A stretch of 64,000 bases of DNA from assembly GCA_963573315.1 (NCBI GenBank), contig OY752140.1, positions 1,178,001 to 1,242,000 on the forward strand, in the 5' to 3' direction. Shown piece after piece: positions 44,340-55,499 of the stretch. Source of the stretch: Entomortierella parvispora (lineage: Eukaryota; Mortierellomycota; Mortierellomycetes; Mortierellales; Mortierellaceae). A program made the translations under genes and the position numbers. Each line of letters opens with the position of its first letter. Positions within the stretch are counted from its first letter, which is position 1. The notes under the pieces are model-generated. The model was given only the letters and a program-made list of their open reading frames with translations. It did no database searches and had not been told where the DNA came from.

Positions 44340-46294
44340 TTACAAGTTGTGCTGAGGCAATTGTGTCACATTCTTGACTCTGGACCAGGCATTGTTCATG
44401 ACGCCTCTGTAATTCCATACGGGCGTCTCTGGCTGCATGTTTCCGCCCGAGTCGTCTATGAAGGTAGGTTGAGAGCAGATTGAAGTGAATGTTAAGTAAC
44501 ATTACGTAGATAGGAACCATCCCAGGAATTTGAAGTAAAACACGCAGCTTGTTTGGATAATTGCCTCGGATTTACTTACAGGCTCTGGCGACAATCTCGT
44601 TAGAGGGTCGAATTCGTGGTACCGACTTTTCCCACAACGCCCATGCCCAGAACATGCCACTCTTCCTGTCAGGGTGCTGCTCCATGTGATCCACTGGCTC
44701 CCATGTGTTACCGCCATCGATGGAGACCTCCACTCTGTAGATTCCCTTGCCACCGCCTATACAAAATGATGTACAAAATAGTTTGAATAGTTTAGCCTGG
44801 TACGTTGAGCAGATGGCGCAAATGAAATACTCCATTTTTTACCTGCGATGGCGTATCCTTTGATGGTCACAGGACCCGATGAAGATATCATCTCGTTTTC
44901 CAAGGGTGTACAGACAACACATTGGACATTCATCTCGTTCAGAGATGCTGCTGAGTCCCAAGAACTGTCGACATTGGAGGAGTTGACCTAAGCGTCATAT
45001 CACATCATACAGCAAAAAGAAAATTAACATCCTGTGTCATGGCAGATCCTGCTCTTGAGGCATGCTCTATCTTCTATTGTTGATTTTGAGAAAAGTGAGT
45101 TACCCATGGTGGAAGGATCTTGTAGTCGCGCCGCTGATAAAAGGCCAGGGATTCTTCTGGCTGAACAACAATCTTTTGCAGAAACTTGACAGATCGGGCT
45201 CCAATAAAGCCAGGGACGATCACTCGTAATGGGAATCCATGGTCTCTAGTCAGAGGCTTCCCGTTCATCTGGATGAAAATGAACGCAAGTTCCCCGGTAA
45301 GTACAGACGGTTTAGTCACAGCTGGAAACGGTCAAAGTTAGCATCCAAGAAACTTTGACTCCCATTAGTCCTTACCTCATATGCCAGGATAACATCTCCA
45401 ACAGGATCCCTATAAAATTTTGTCGGATGAGTATCGAGTTTTTTTCTGTCTGCATCTGCCTTTGGGTGGAAAAAAACGTGGGAAAAAAAATAAAACAAAA
45501 GAACCTACATGGCCTTTCTTAACGGAATCGAACTGCCATAGCAGGCATCCTCGTGCGCGTAATCGTCAGCCTCAAAGGAGACATGAAAGTCGCGCACCAT
45601 GTCGTGGGATGGGTCCGTTGGGACTCCTGCAATATCCCTGAGAACATCCGCAAGTCTAACGCCTGCCCAGGTTGCCTATGTGATTTTGAAAGAATGATCA
45701 ATTTTTCTTCTTTCGGAGTATGTTGCACAAAAAAAAAGGATGCTCCAACGACAGCATGTTTGTATTTACATTGGAGATGGTCCCTGCACCCCAAATGACG
45801 CCTTTGACCTCTTTGAGTGCAGCAAGTCCGTCTCGCCGGTTGCCGGCGCACTGTTTTAGGGGACGGACAGATTTTAGTATCATCAGATGAAATTAGCGTT
45901 GGATTTGAACTATGATTGGTGATACCTGAAGGGATGCTGTCACCGTGACCTTGGGCCAGCGGGAGATGATATCGTGCATGGACAGTTCAGCCCAATCCAC
46001 GTGTGAAGAAGCCTTTGGGTACTGCAGTCCAATGTAGACCCTGTGGTGCTCTTGCTTAATGTCGGGAATAGGTCCATGGTTTCGCTTGAAGAAGATGTCT
46101 GTGGGAGTGATCTGGCCGGCGTTCACTAATAAGGGTAGGCGTGGCTCGGCGTTGAAGGGCGTGTGAGCGTGAACGATAAAGCTGGGCAGATCTCTGGCTG
46201 GATCGTGCGAGTAGTCCAGCTGGGACTCATGGACCCGCTCGTGTGACGGGGGGTGGACCAAAGGACAGGAGGGGGGATGGTGCAGAAGATCCAT
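44340..46294 (-). CDS. SUOX: Sulfite oxidase, molybdenum-cofactor type without a heme domain
   Basis: Oxidises sulfite to sulfate using molybdopterin. Eight exons (45926-46294, 45770-45850, 45509-45675, 45376-45409, 45104-45268, 44843-44987, 44580-44756, 44340-44455) give 417 residues. The Mo ligand is Cys124 in [14 protein letters not shown], placed exactly at the exon 1/2 join. Other family blocks are [58 protein letters not shown] and, in the dimerisation domain, [20 protein letters not shown] and [15 protein letters not shown]. There is no cytochrome b5 domain and no mitochondrial presequence, so this is the plant-like form, expected to pass electrons to oxygen, possibly in peroxisomes. 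The C-terminus QHNL is not a strong peroxisomal signal. CACGTG stands 178 bp before the ATG. Converges with F-box B, 91 bp apart. Confidence 0.93.
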
Positions 46295-46496
46295 TAGGTA
46301 ATAATGAAAGCGAGAGCAAATGAAACGAAAGAGGTGAGTAGGTGGTGAAGAAGATGAAAAGAGAGGAGAAGAGAAGAAAGATGATCTTTTTGGCGGGAGA
46401 ATGCAAAGAAATGCAAAGAGAGAAAAAAAAAGATTTTTGCCGTTCTCAAGATACATCAAAGACATGTGCTGCACGTGCCATGACGCGGTCCAGGTT

Positions 46497-46530
<34 letters not shown>

Positions 46531-46718
46531 TTGATTCCATTCAATATAGATATAGGTAGATGGCAGCTGTCATCCTTCTTGGACCCAGAGGGTCTTCTCT
46601 CTTGGGCGCGCCTCGGAGCAAGTGGGGCATCACTTGGATTGTCCCGAACCCTTGACTTGTCTGGTGGGGCTGGAACAAACCGACTCCAGGCGCTTGTCTC
46701 AGTTTTTTTTTCTGTTGT
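46295..46718. promoter_or_regulatory. Sulfite oxidase upstream region with E-box and a long poly-T
   Basis: 424 bp. CACGTG at 46,472-46,477 (TGCACGTGCC). A T tract of about 29 bases at 46,501-46,529. Purine-rich on the plus strand between 46,330 and 46,440. The right end is 3' flank of the esterase pseudogene. Confidence 0.6.
46472..46477. promoter_or_regulatory. CACGTG E-box upstream of sulfite oxidase
   Basis: Candidate site for the window's Cbf1-like factor. Yeast Cbf1 drives sulfur-assimilation genes through CACGTG, so the pairing with a sulfur-metabolism gene is suggestive. The hexamer is short and could occur by chance. Confidence 0.4.
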
Positions 46719-48947
46719 TTAGGGCGCATTGCCTGGGATTTTCAGCGAAAAGTCGTACAAAAACAGGTTGTCAATCCAGGTGCACATATCATTTTCCGCG
46801 TTGGTTGACAACGAACTCTGGACATTGAGCTCCAAAATCGGGTTGGAATTGTCGTACGGCAACCAGTTCAAGCCCGTCACGTCCGCATTCGTCAACTCGA
46901 CACCTTGCTGGCCAGGCATAGGGTTGGGTGGGGTTTCCTGTCTTGGCAAAAGTAGTGAATCGATCCACGACTTGTCTTGCAAAGCGAGCATCATCTCCCA
47001 CTTGTGAAAAACCAGGCACGGCGGCGCCGCTGGCAAAGACCGGCTGGATATCAGCCGAGTGACAGACACGACCGGTGCTGGCCGAGCAATAGCTGGCGCC
47101 GACCAAAGGTGTATCACGACCACGTTGAACCGGAAGTTGTACGTGTTCTTATTCCTGGCCATTTGTCTACTCAAGTAGCGAAGAGGGCACAGAAAGTAAT
47201 ACTCTGTACCGCCGCGGGTGAACAGGTTGCGGACTGCATCAGGGTCGGAAGGATCAGGCTGAAACATGGGGTTGCTGAGAATGGTTGCCGTCCTGTTTGC
47301 GTCAAATACGAGTTCCATGGCTGAGGAGACATTCGCGATGGGGACCACGTCGGGAAGTACTGGGGAACAAAGAGGCCTGCCTCATCATAAACAGTGCCCC
47401 ACATGATGTTGGCCATGGTGTTGTAGGAGTTAGTCTTCACCAACTGAGAGAACTCGTTGTGGATCAGAACGCCGTCAATCGTAGGACGCTCCACTAGAGC
47501 CCAGGTTGTCCACTTGTCATTGGCAGTCGACTGAGCAGTCAAAACCTCTCTCTTGGACAGACTTTGAGCGGGCACAGGCAAGGTCAGTATCTTGGCAACC
47601 CAGGGCCTCCAAGAAGTATTTTCCAATCTGAGTGGCGGACTCGGGGGTCTTGAATGGAATGTTGATAGGATCGCTTTCGCCAATGACACTCTCGTAAAGT
47701 CCCCAAGCAGAGGGAACAGAGAGCAAGGCACGGATACTGGTGGCACCAGCCGACTCGCCAAAGACCGTAACTCGGTTGGGATCGCCACCGAACGAAGCAA
47801 TGTTTTTCTGGACCCATTGTAGAGCGAGAATCTGATCACGCAGTGCTTGATTTCCGGGAACTGTATTGCGGTCCCAGGCAGGGTCACTCTCCATCCAACC
47901 GAGCATTCCAAGACGGTAATTGATGGTCACCACGACAACACCACCACGGGACACCAAATTGCCTGGCTCAAAGAGAATGACAGAACCAGAGTAACTGAGA
48001 ACAAAAAATGAAACAGGAAGAGGTTGCTTAGGATGATTCTCAAAAACATCGGGTCGTATTCTTTCTTCGCGGTGTAATTGCTTACGTGGTGAACCCACCT
48101 CCGTGGATATAAACATGACTGGCAGTAGGGCCTGTCCAGCACCCTTCAGACTCGGCGTGTATACATTCAGGTTGAGGCAATCCTCCGCGTCTGTTGCTCC
48201 GTTCTCAAGGTAACTCAGGATCATTGGGATAAACCCAGCTGATTGCGATGTCTGGGGGCAGACATTTCGGTAGTGGATAGCATCCAACGTGCTCGTGAAT
48301 GGCGCTTTGGCTACGGGAGCAGCGAATCGCAAGTTTCCGATAGGAGCTTCCGCATAGGGGATACCCAAGAATCGGAACGCGTTTTGGTCACGCCAACCCT
48401 GGATGGCACCCATTGGGGCATTGACCTTGATCTGTCGCGAGGTGTCGTCAAAGAGAAGGACGCGACGCATCACACTGTTGAAGCAAACAGTGGGCAATTG
48501 TGTCTTGCAGCTGATCCAATCGGTACTGCCTGTGTTTTTGTTGACGGCCAAGCAGTTACCAAAGACTCCAGGGAAAGCGTTGAATACCTAGAACTGAAAG
48601 AAAGCATTGACTTCGGCCTTCGCCGGTGAATTGTTGAGGAGGGAGACAATCTCGGTTCCACCAGAGTATCCCTTGATGTAGATGTACCCTCCGTCGCCCA
48701 TGGATAAACAAGCGTTCATACCGTCCCAGTATGTGCGTGGCTTGAACAAGAGAACAAACGTGTTTTTGATGATGTAGGTCGTATCCACATCATTCTTGAT
48801 CAACAAATGTGCTCCGTCGATGTTACTGGCGGCTGGTGCTGTGGGCAGGAGCAGGCGCTTCGTTTTCTTGGTCGGGGCGGCAACAGCAGCATCCTGGACT
48901 GCGAGAAGCAGCAGGGACATGAGAGAGATGATGGACTTGATATGCAT
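46719..48947 (-). pseudogene. Decayed lectin-like/carboxylesterase paralog
   Basis: Same architecture as the gene at 36,359. ATG at 48947 opens a good signal peptide (MHIKSIISLMSLLLLAVQ), then a lectin-like region (VLLFKPRTYWDGMNACLSMG and CLAVNKNTGSTDWISCKTQL with PTVCFN) and the esterase (FRFLGIPYAEAPIGNLRF, GESAG, VGDDARFARQVVDRFTTFAK). Damage seen by frame comparison with the paralog: an in-frame TAG at 48,588-48,590; a one-T contraction near 48,110 before the YIHGGGF block; frame changes in a GA run near 47,548, near 47,350, near 47,125 and in a C-rich run near 46,925-46,935. One intron (47,995-48,085, GTAAGC...CTCAG) is still intact. Several lesions are in short homopolymers, so base-calling error could explain some, but the other genes of the window show no such clustering. 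Confidence 0.78.
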
Positions 48948-50666
48948 CTTGGCGGTCACACTTCAAGGAGGATGAGAAGAGGACTAAGGAGGGAGGAGGA
49001 GGGTCGAACTGAGTATTCGTGAGTGGTTGCTGTTGTAGGAAGCACTAAGGAAAAAATACGATGAGGCACACTTAGCTGGTTTTTATACCTTCAAGAGGGG
49101 CTACTTGAACAGGGTTTTTGTTATCTGCGATTATAGCCAGCGACTACTGACATTGCATTTGTTTATTTATTTTTCGTTTTTGCCTGTTGTTTCTCTGTTG
49201 TTGCGGGTTGCCCTTGGTGCTTGGATATCATGCTTTGGGCTCGGTCGACCTTTGTTTGTGTGCTTACCTTTGAGGTCCTTGACGCCGAGAATGACAACAA
49301 CAATGGAAGGTTGAGACAAATCGTTGGGCAACATCAGGGGGTGCAACGGACCACCAGCGAGGCCGCCTTGTCCTTCCCACCCCTGGACAACAATTTGATT
49401 TTGCGCAAGAAGAACAAACCAACTACCTCATCGCTTGATATTCCCCGGGTTAAAGCTCAAAACCCCCACTGTATGTGATGACACGGATGGAGGATAGACA
49501 CATTACTCGTACCTACTCATGAGTTTACACACAGCTCAAAAGAGCATTGGAGGTCTCTGGCTCTTCCTGGTGTTCAATACATGTGCATGTACCTGCATAG
49601 AAAAGGTTCCTTCCTTTGATCATTCCAGGACCTGGAGCAGGCTCTTCGATAAAGGGAATGTACTTTGTGTATTCGAACAACCAACTGAACCAACAACGGT
49701 TTGTCAGGACAAACGCTCCTGTTTTTCTGGTCTTCTACCAAAAATGGTCAAAGGTGCCGAACAACCTTGTAACACCATCCCGAACGATCGAGGAGAACTG
49801 CACTCAGGACGAAAACCTGACCCCTTCCTTTCCACGGCTCGGTCACCCTTTCCACCGCTCGGTCATCCTTTACTCCTTTTCGAGGACCTTTGCCCGTTTC
49901 TCCACATTCCAAACGTTAAAAATCGGTGAACTCCCACTCGTACGGGCGCGTCTTTTGAGAGCTCATTTGAAAATGCTTTAATCCTACAATTTAATGATGA
50001 CAGTCCATTCCAAAAGCACTCACAAAGTCAATTCAACCACAGGGAATACGATATGAAAACGCACTGCACTATTCAGTTCGCAGATTGTAGGATTACAGGT
50101 CGCATCCACAACGTATTGCTTCTCAGACTATGTGCTATGGTTAATAGATATCGGATTGGAAAGATCTCCTGGGTAGAACCAGGTTTGTCATCATCAGCTT
50201 CCGATTGCCATTTTCTTTTGTTTGCAGCTAACGCGCTTCCTTAACATGTAGCGAGAACATCATCGCTCTACCCAGAGAAAATTACATGCCGTGTCACCTG
50301 CCTTTGATGCAGTTTTGTAGCATTGGCTGCTGAATCCAGAGCCATCGTGACCCACAAAAAACAAAAATCCGAGGGTAGGTGCAATTGAACTGAATCCCCC
50401 CCTCGGCCATACTTCACTAATATTTCTGCCGAGAATGATACTCCGCAACAAAGGTACAAAAGATGAGTCCGTGAAGTACACGCGACCCTCCACACTCCTG
50501 TCTCATTTCGAATTCTGGGAGCATCCAGGGTCCATTTTCACTGTGTTGGAACGAGTGTATGCTTGGATGTACTGTAGTGGTCACCAGTCTAGATAAATAA
50601 ATATTGGGTGTATTTGTGAAGTGTGGTTTTTTCTGGTCTGACCTGGATTTACTAAGGTTCAGTCGC
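48948..50666. other. 1.7 kb intergenic stretch without a recognisable gene
   Basis: The left 150 bp are the upstream region of the esterase pseudogene. Plus-strand open frames around 49,519-49,981 have fair composition (for example PGPGAGSSIKGMYFVYSN) but no family match, no consistent intron pattern and overlapping alternatives. A short duplication, CGGCTCGGTCACCCTTTCCA followed by CCGCTCGGTCATCCTTTACT, lies near 49,834-49,875. I call no gene. Confidence 0.45.
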
Positions 50667-51783
50667 CTAGGCATCCTCCTCACTACTGGAGTCGTACGCG
50701 GCTAAGGCAAGGAGGGCATTTGGTTTTGATGTGGACTTGGCCGCCGTTGTCTCTGTTTTTGCTTTCTTGTTGTCTGCGGCACCGGCCTTTTCGGCCTTGG
50801 CATCGTCTTCTGCTTTCCGCTTCCCTGTCGCCTTGGAATCGATTTCCTGGGCACTCGATGATCCCGCATCTGAGGATTTTGATTCGTCCTTCTTCACTAA
50901 ACCGGCAAATAGTGACTTTTTCTTCCTTGGAGTCGATGTAACATCAAACAGCGTCGGGGCTGATTTGGGTGCCATTGCTGTCAGTAGATCGGACGGTTGC
51001 ACCGGAACTGTGACAGCCTTCAGCTGAACATTTCTATTCATGATTAATGTCAGACCAGGAGGAAAAGTAATGGTCAGGACAACGGAGCAAACAAAAAAGG
51101 GCGTCTTGGTTTCTTCATCCCGTTGACATGAAGCACATACTGGCGAAATTTCTTTAGTTCTTCCTGCTCCTGTTCTTCCATCTCTTTCTTCTTTTTTGCC
51201 TCGTCACTTTCCAGATTATTGAGAAAATCAAACTCGTCATTGTCAATACGATGAATCAGGTTGCCTTTGGGTTAAGGAGAAGAAACAAAGAATCAGCTCG
51301 TGCTATCATGTGGCAACAACACTCCGGTTTGTACCATTGGGAATGGGTGAAATCGTACCGAACTTGGTTGCTTCAGCAAATGCATCATCCTTTTTTTGTT
51401 TTTGTTCTTGAAGTCGTTCGTACAAGGTCCGTGGATCATAGGGCACCTCTTCTGGAACAGGCGGTGGATCTAATATCAGAAGCACAAAGCCAACAGAGTC
51501 AATTGTGTTTGTCCAATGGTTCCTAGGAAGGTCTATTTCGGCTGAGGGTGAAAGAGATCGTTGGTTGACCTCATGTGCTCCTCTCCTTGTATACGTACTC
51601 TCTTTGTTCTCGTAGGCCTTCTTCCACTCTTCCTGCCGCGCCTGCCTTGCCTCTTCAATGGAATCTGAGTTGGAATGGAATGCGGGTCGGTTAGTTCCTG
51701 TCCAATGCAATGCGCCGCTGTGTCCACCTGAAGATAAAACGCCTGCCAGACGTGCCTTCGGTGACGAATTTGATGGATGACAT
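50667..51783 (-). CDS. FAM192A/NIP30 (PSME3-interacting protein) homolog
   Basis: Nuclear protein; the human relative binds the PA28-gamma proteasome activator. Exons: first about 51747-51783, then 51599-51664, 51359-51469, 51141-51264 and 50667-51033, about 234 residues. The NIP30 domain is clear: MSSIKFVTEGTS, EEARQARQEEWKKAYENKE, VPYDPRTLYERLQEQKQKKD, DNDEFDFLNNLESDEAKKKK, EMEEQEQEELKKFRQ. The C-terminal half is Lys/Ser/Ala-rich with nuclear-signal-like RKKKSLF and GKRKAEDD and ends in AAYDSSSEEDA, as in other members (acidic Ser tail). The donor of intron 1 is uncertain: GGCAGG (a GC donor) or GTTTTA both fit the frame. The acceptor after CTAAC is secure. Divergent from SPC25. Confidence 0.82.
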
Positions 51784-52060
51784 TGGTGTGTGTCTGAGTG
51801 TGTTGGTTGGTTGCTGGAATGCCTTCACCGCATGCATGCACACCTCTTCTTTTTTTTTTTTTTTTTGGTGGCCACAGAGAACCCTCATCGGTGGCTTAGC
51901 CTCTTCTGGCGTGCTGCTCTGCACTTCTGCAAAAACTGCACTCTTTCTTTGCATCAACGCGTCAAAAGGAACCGCACATCGCCAGCATTCATCACCTGCA
52001 GGAGCTGGATTCTGGATATCCCCCATCACCCGCAAGGACAAATTCAAGAGAACCTTTGTT
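51784..52060. promoter_or_regulatory. Divergent FAM192A/SPC25 promoter
   Basis: 277 bp between divergent start codons. Contains TGCATGCATGCACAC (51,831-51,843) and a 19-T tract from about 51,849. No further element seen. Confidence 0.5.
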
Positions 52061-53434
52061 ATGGCAGCTACTGCGTCGTCACCACCCCCAGAGACCTCTA
52101 CATCCGCCGCGCCAGCGCGTGCATCTCTGTCCAACATGACCCGGACCTCGTTTAGCAATGGTCGAACCTCCCTCGGCACTGGTCGGACTCTCGTCGATGC
52201 CTCTAATCGCCTCTCTACCGGAAGTCATCGCCATTCGCTCATGCCAGCACTTGCCAAGAGTGCGCCATTGCCCCAGATTGAAACGCCACAGTTTGACAGT
52301 GAAGAACTCACGGCCCGCGCCTTGACCTTTATCAACGAGGTGAACGGCAGCTCTCAAAAGTTCAAGACAAAGATCTCGAACAATACAGAGCAATGGATCA
52401 GCGACACTTCAGAGATTCGAGGTACTTCATTGTAGGCGGCGGGCGGACTCCGCACTACTTCAATACGATTATCTGTGAATGCCCTGATTGATATTCAATC
52501 CACCATTTATATATGTATATAGAATCTGACAGGGATCTTCGGGAAGCCTTGAAACTAGCCAACTCTGAAGAGGTTGCCCTAGCTCAAGGTATATATCTTG
52601 TAATCGAGGAGTCCAAATTTCTCTATTCATGGAGAAGTAGCTAAAACGCCTGATGTATCTATTTTTTTTTTTTTTTTTTTTTGCCGCCTGGGATTAGCTC
52701 TCAAGAAGGAAAAAATGGAGGCGCAAAACATGGCGAGGGCGATTCAGGACCTATCCATTCGTCATGAAGAAATGAAACAGATTCAGGAATCATTGCAAGA
52801 ACAAGTTGTTATCCTCAGGAGGGAGGTCAAAGCCAAGCGTGAAGGTGAGGCGGTTTTACAGGGGTGTTACTTTGTGAACTTTCTGCTTTTTGATTATTGA
52901 TACTAATGATTTTATAACGCATAGCAAAAATTGCTCAAAAGAAAGCGCTGGATGAACAGGTGCTCAAGAACAGACCAGAGCTGGCGACCTATGAGTCTGT
53001 CTTGTCCATGCGGATAGTCGGCGTCAAAGGTATGAGCAATCTTGCAGCCAGATGGAAGTAGAGGGACGTTTAGAGCATCAAGATTGACGTAGACGCTTTT
53101 TTTCCGTGAAACCTGTAGAGGATCATATCGCATTTGTTTTCACACGGATAAATGAAAGAGATTGGGAACAAGAGTTTTCGTTTACGATAAACGTATCAAG
53201 CGTTGACTATGCAGGTAACTATGGGCCTTGCTAGCCTGACTGGCCTTAATGGACTACATTGTACCCCCCGTACTTACCAATTAATTTCTGAACATAGTCT
53301 ACGATTGTTCGCCACTACTACCAGATCTGGAGAGCCTGGTCCGGTATCTAAACGACTCACGGGATTTCTATGGGTTCTTGAAGAAGGCGAGGAAAGCCTT
53401 CCAAGAGGTTGCAAAGGAAATGCCAAAGAACTAA
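52061..53434 (+). CDS. SPC25: Kinetochore protein Spc25
   Basis: Subunit of the NDC80 complex; its globular end joins Spc24 and binds the inner kinetochore. Six exons (52061-52421, 52523-52588, 52698-52844, 52925-53029, 53119-53214, 53298-53434), all phase 1, give 303 residues. Residues 1-80 are a Ser/Thr/Arg-rich extension (RTSFSNGRTSLGTGRTLVDA), longer than in most species (usual total about 220-240) and with many possible kinase sites. Residues 85-215 are coiled coil (LREALKLANSEEVALAQALK to QVVILRREVKAKRE). The C-terminal RWD-like domain has RPELATYESVLSMRIVGVK, DHIAFVFTRINERDWEQEFS and VYDCSPLLPDLESLVRYLN with DFYGFLKKARKAFQEV, as expected for Spc25. Confidence 0.9.
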
Positions 53435-53757
53435 TTAAAGTAGCGGCGAGGTATATGTATCCATAGTCCATTTCAGCGTCTTACGGCAGAAGGTCACGAC
53501 GTCTTTGGGATGAGATCGATTGGTGGCGCGAGCGGAAGAACGTGCACGACCATAATGACATCAAATTTTTGGGTATCTTTATTTCTTTTTTTTTTTTTTT
53601 TTCATACCCACGGAGTTTTGTTTGCCTTCCTCTTTCATTCTCCCCTTCATTCCCTTCATTTTCTTTTTTTCATTCATCCGACACCACATCCATCCTCACG
53701 CTTCCTCATTTCGGCAAACTAAAACCCTTCCCCTGTAACAAAAGAAACGGAATTCAC
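53435..53757. promoter_or_regulatory. Upstream region of the CBS-domain gene
   Basis: 323 bp. Strongly pyrimidine-rich on the plus strand from 53,580 to 53,735 with a 17-T tract and CTTCATTC repeats, the usual look of 5' leaders in this window. No gene. Confidence 0.5.
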
Positions 53758-55259
53758 ATGGCCTCAACGTCACCATCACACCATGCGGCCTTTCTGGCCA
53801 CACAAACAGTTGCTGACGTCCTAAAAGCAAAGACGCCAGAACACCCTTTGATCGATATCCATGTCAGCGCCACAGTGGAAAAGGTCTTTGAGACGCTGCA
53901 GTCCAACGGTACGGTCTTGTTTTTTGTTCGGTTTGCCTTTTCGACCTTTTTTTTTTTTTTTTTTTTCCCAGCGAAAGCATGTAACTGAAACTAACTTACG
54001 CGTTCCTGCACCATCTTTTGCTTTCTGTTAGATATCCTGTCAGTTCCTGTGTATCGCATCTTCAACAACGTCAAGGACTATGTAGCCATCATCGATACCT
54101 ATGATCTTCTGTCCTCTATGGCGGTACGTGCTATTGGAGACGAAACACTATTGTGAGTGGGACGAGAGCGCGACTTTATTCTAATTGCGACTGCGCGTCG
54201 GCTTTGCTCTCTTTTTCTTTTTCTTTTTTTGTAGGAGCGTGGTTTTGAAGTCGGGTCGGGATCCACTCCGGATACAGAGTTTTTGTCAATGCCGGTGGCC
54301 ATCCTCGTCGGCATGACAAAGTCGTCTTCGAAGCTTTGGACATGCTTGTCAACGTTGCCATTGACCCAGCTGTAAGTTCGACTTTTTTCAACAGGCTCGT
54401 TATTTCTGGGCCTTTTTTTTTTTTTTGAGACAATTGGAGCGTAACAAGAGAATGTTGAGTCCCCTGGCCCTCCACCCATTGAATATTTTTTAAAATAACA
54501 CTGCATGCATGTTTTATCTAGTTTCGAACTGTTTACAAAGCATAGGGTGCATCGCATTCTAGTCTTGGAAGAGATCCCTGTGAGATCGGATGATGTGGAT
54601 CAGGATGAAGCCGAGGCAAAGCCACGACAGCAGCCCAATGGACGATTGGTCTCGCAAACGGACGTGATCAAGTTTTTGTTGGAGCACAACCACCAATTGG
54701 GCTCCATCTTGGACACGACTGCAGAACATGCGGCCGGGCATGCCCTTCGATGCTCTCAGGAATATCTGGATGATGCGGCGGCGGTCCAGCTCAAGCAGAC
54801 TCCTGCGTCGATCACCATCAATTGTGTAGCCTGGACTGCTCTTCAGACCATGTCCACCTCTCAAGCAAGCTGTGTCGCCATTGTCGGTAGGATAGTGGGA
54901 GCAGTGTTTATCTACAATGCTGTTGCTCTTTTTTTTCTTGATGACTGATCATCCACGTCTTGTTTGACTTTGTAGACTCGGATGGCGCCTTGGTGGCGGA
55001 AATGTCGGCAGCAGATCTTCGAGGTTTGAACCCAGACAGGATCCAGCATCTTAATCGACCTGTCCTTGTGTATTTAAAGACTTGTCAGAATCAAGGGACT
55101 GTCAAGCAACCACTCAGCTGTCGCAAAAAGTTCACGCTGGGTCAGGTTTTGAGTGGACTTGTTCGTAATCATGGACATCGCTCCTGGCTTGTAGATGACG
55201 AAAATCGGCCCATTGGATGCATCACCCTCAGCGATGTCCTCTCTCTGTTTTCGGATTGA
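53758..55259 (+). CDS. CBS-domain protein, AMPK-gamma-like layout
   Basis: CBS pairs bind adenine nucleotides and serve as energy or ligand sensors. Five exons (53758-53908, 54032-54123, 54235-54371, 54522-54886, 54976-55259) give 342 residues. Four CBS-type segments are visible: VADVLKAKTPEHPLIDIHVS with SVPVYRIFNNVKDYVAIIDT (residues about 19-80); LFTKHRVHRILVLEEIP with LVSQTDVIKFLLEHNHQL; CVAIVDSDGALVAEMSAADL; and SCRKKFTLGQVLSGLVRNHG with SWLVDDENRPIGCITLSDVL at the end. The spacing resembles Snf4/AMPK gamma, but identity looks low, so I leave the symbol open. A lone-standing CBS regulator is equally possible. All frames close; the alternative frame in exon 3 was rejected because it meets a stop. 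Confidence 0.78.
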
Positions 55260-55499
55260 TCACCGCCAATCACCACCCACCCTGAGCAGCGTTTTCAGAC
55301 TATTTTTAAAGGACGGTTTACACACAAAGAGACGCCACGATTAAAAACAAGTTGAAGAGAAAAGAATGAATTCACAGGGACATACGAAACACTAACTGGA
55401 CAAAGCCTTTTAGAGGATGGTGAATGTTTATTGTCTGAGGCAAACAACAAAAAAAACTATGGTACAAAGAACTTTGGGGCAGTCATACTCTCACCCCCT

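Noticed and set aside
46501-46529. Long poly-T and similar tracts (8,639-8,657; 24,672-24,695; 15,096-15,122; 52,661-52,682) as retroposon tails
   Set aside because: Most lie in introns or promoters without an adjoining repeated body or target duplication. They appear to be a general property of this genome.
49519-49981. Two overlapping plus-strand frames of 121-136 codons
   Set aside because: No similarity to known proteins, no intron structure, and overlapping alternatives are equally plausible. Not called as genes.
54235-54371. Alternative frame in exon 3 of the CBS gene (DKVVFEALDMLVNVAIDP) that looks more domain-like
   Set aside because: It meets a stop upstream within the same exon and does not connect in phase to the next exon. 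The chosen frame joins both sides.
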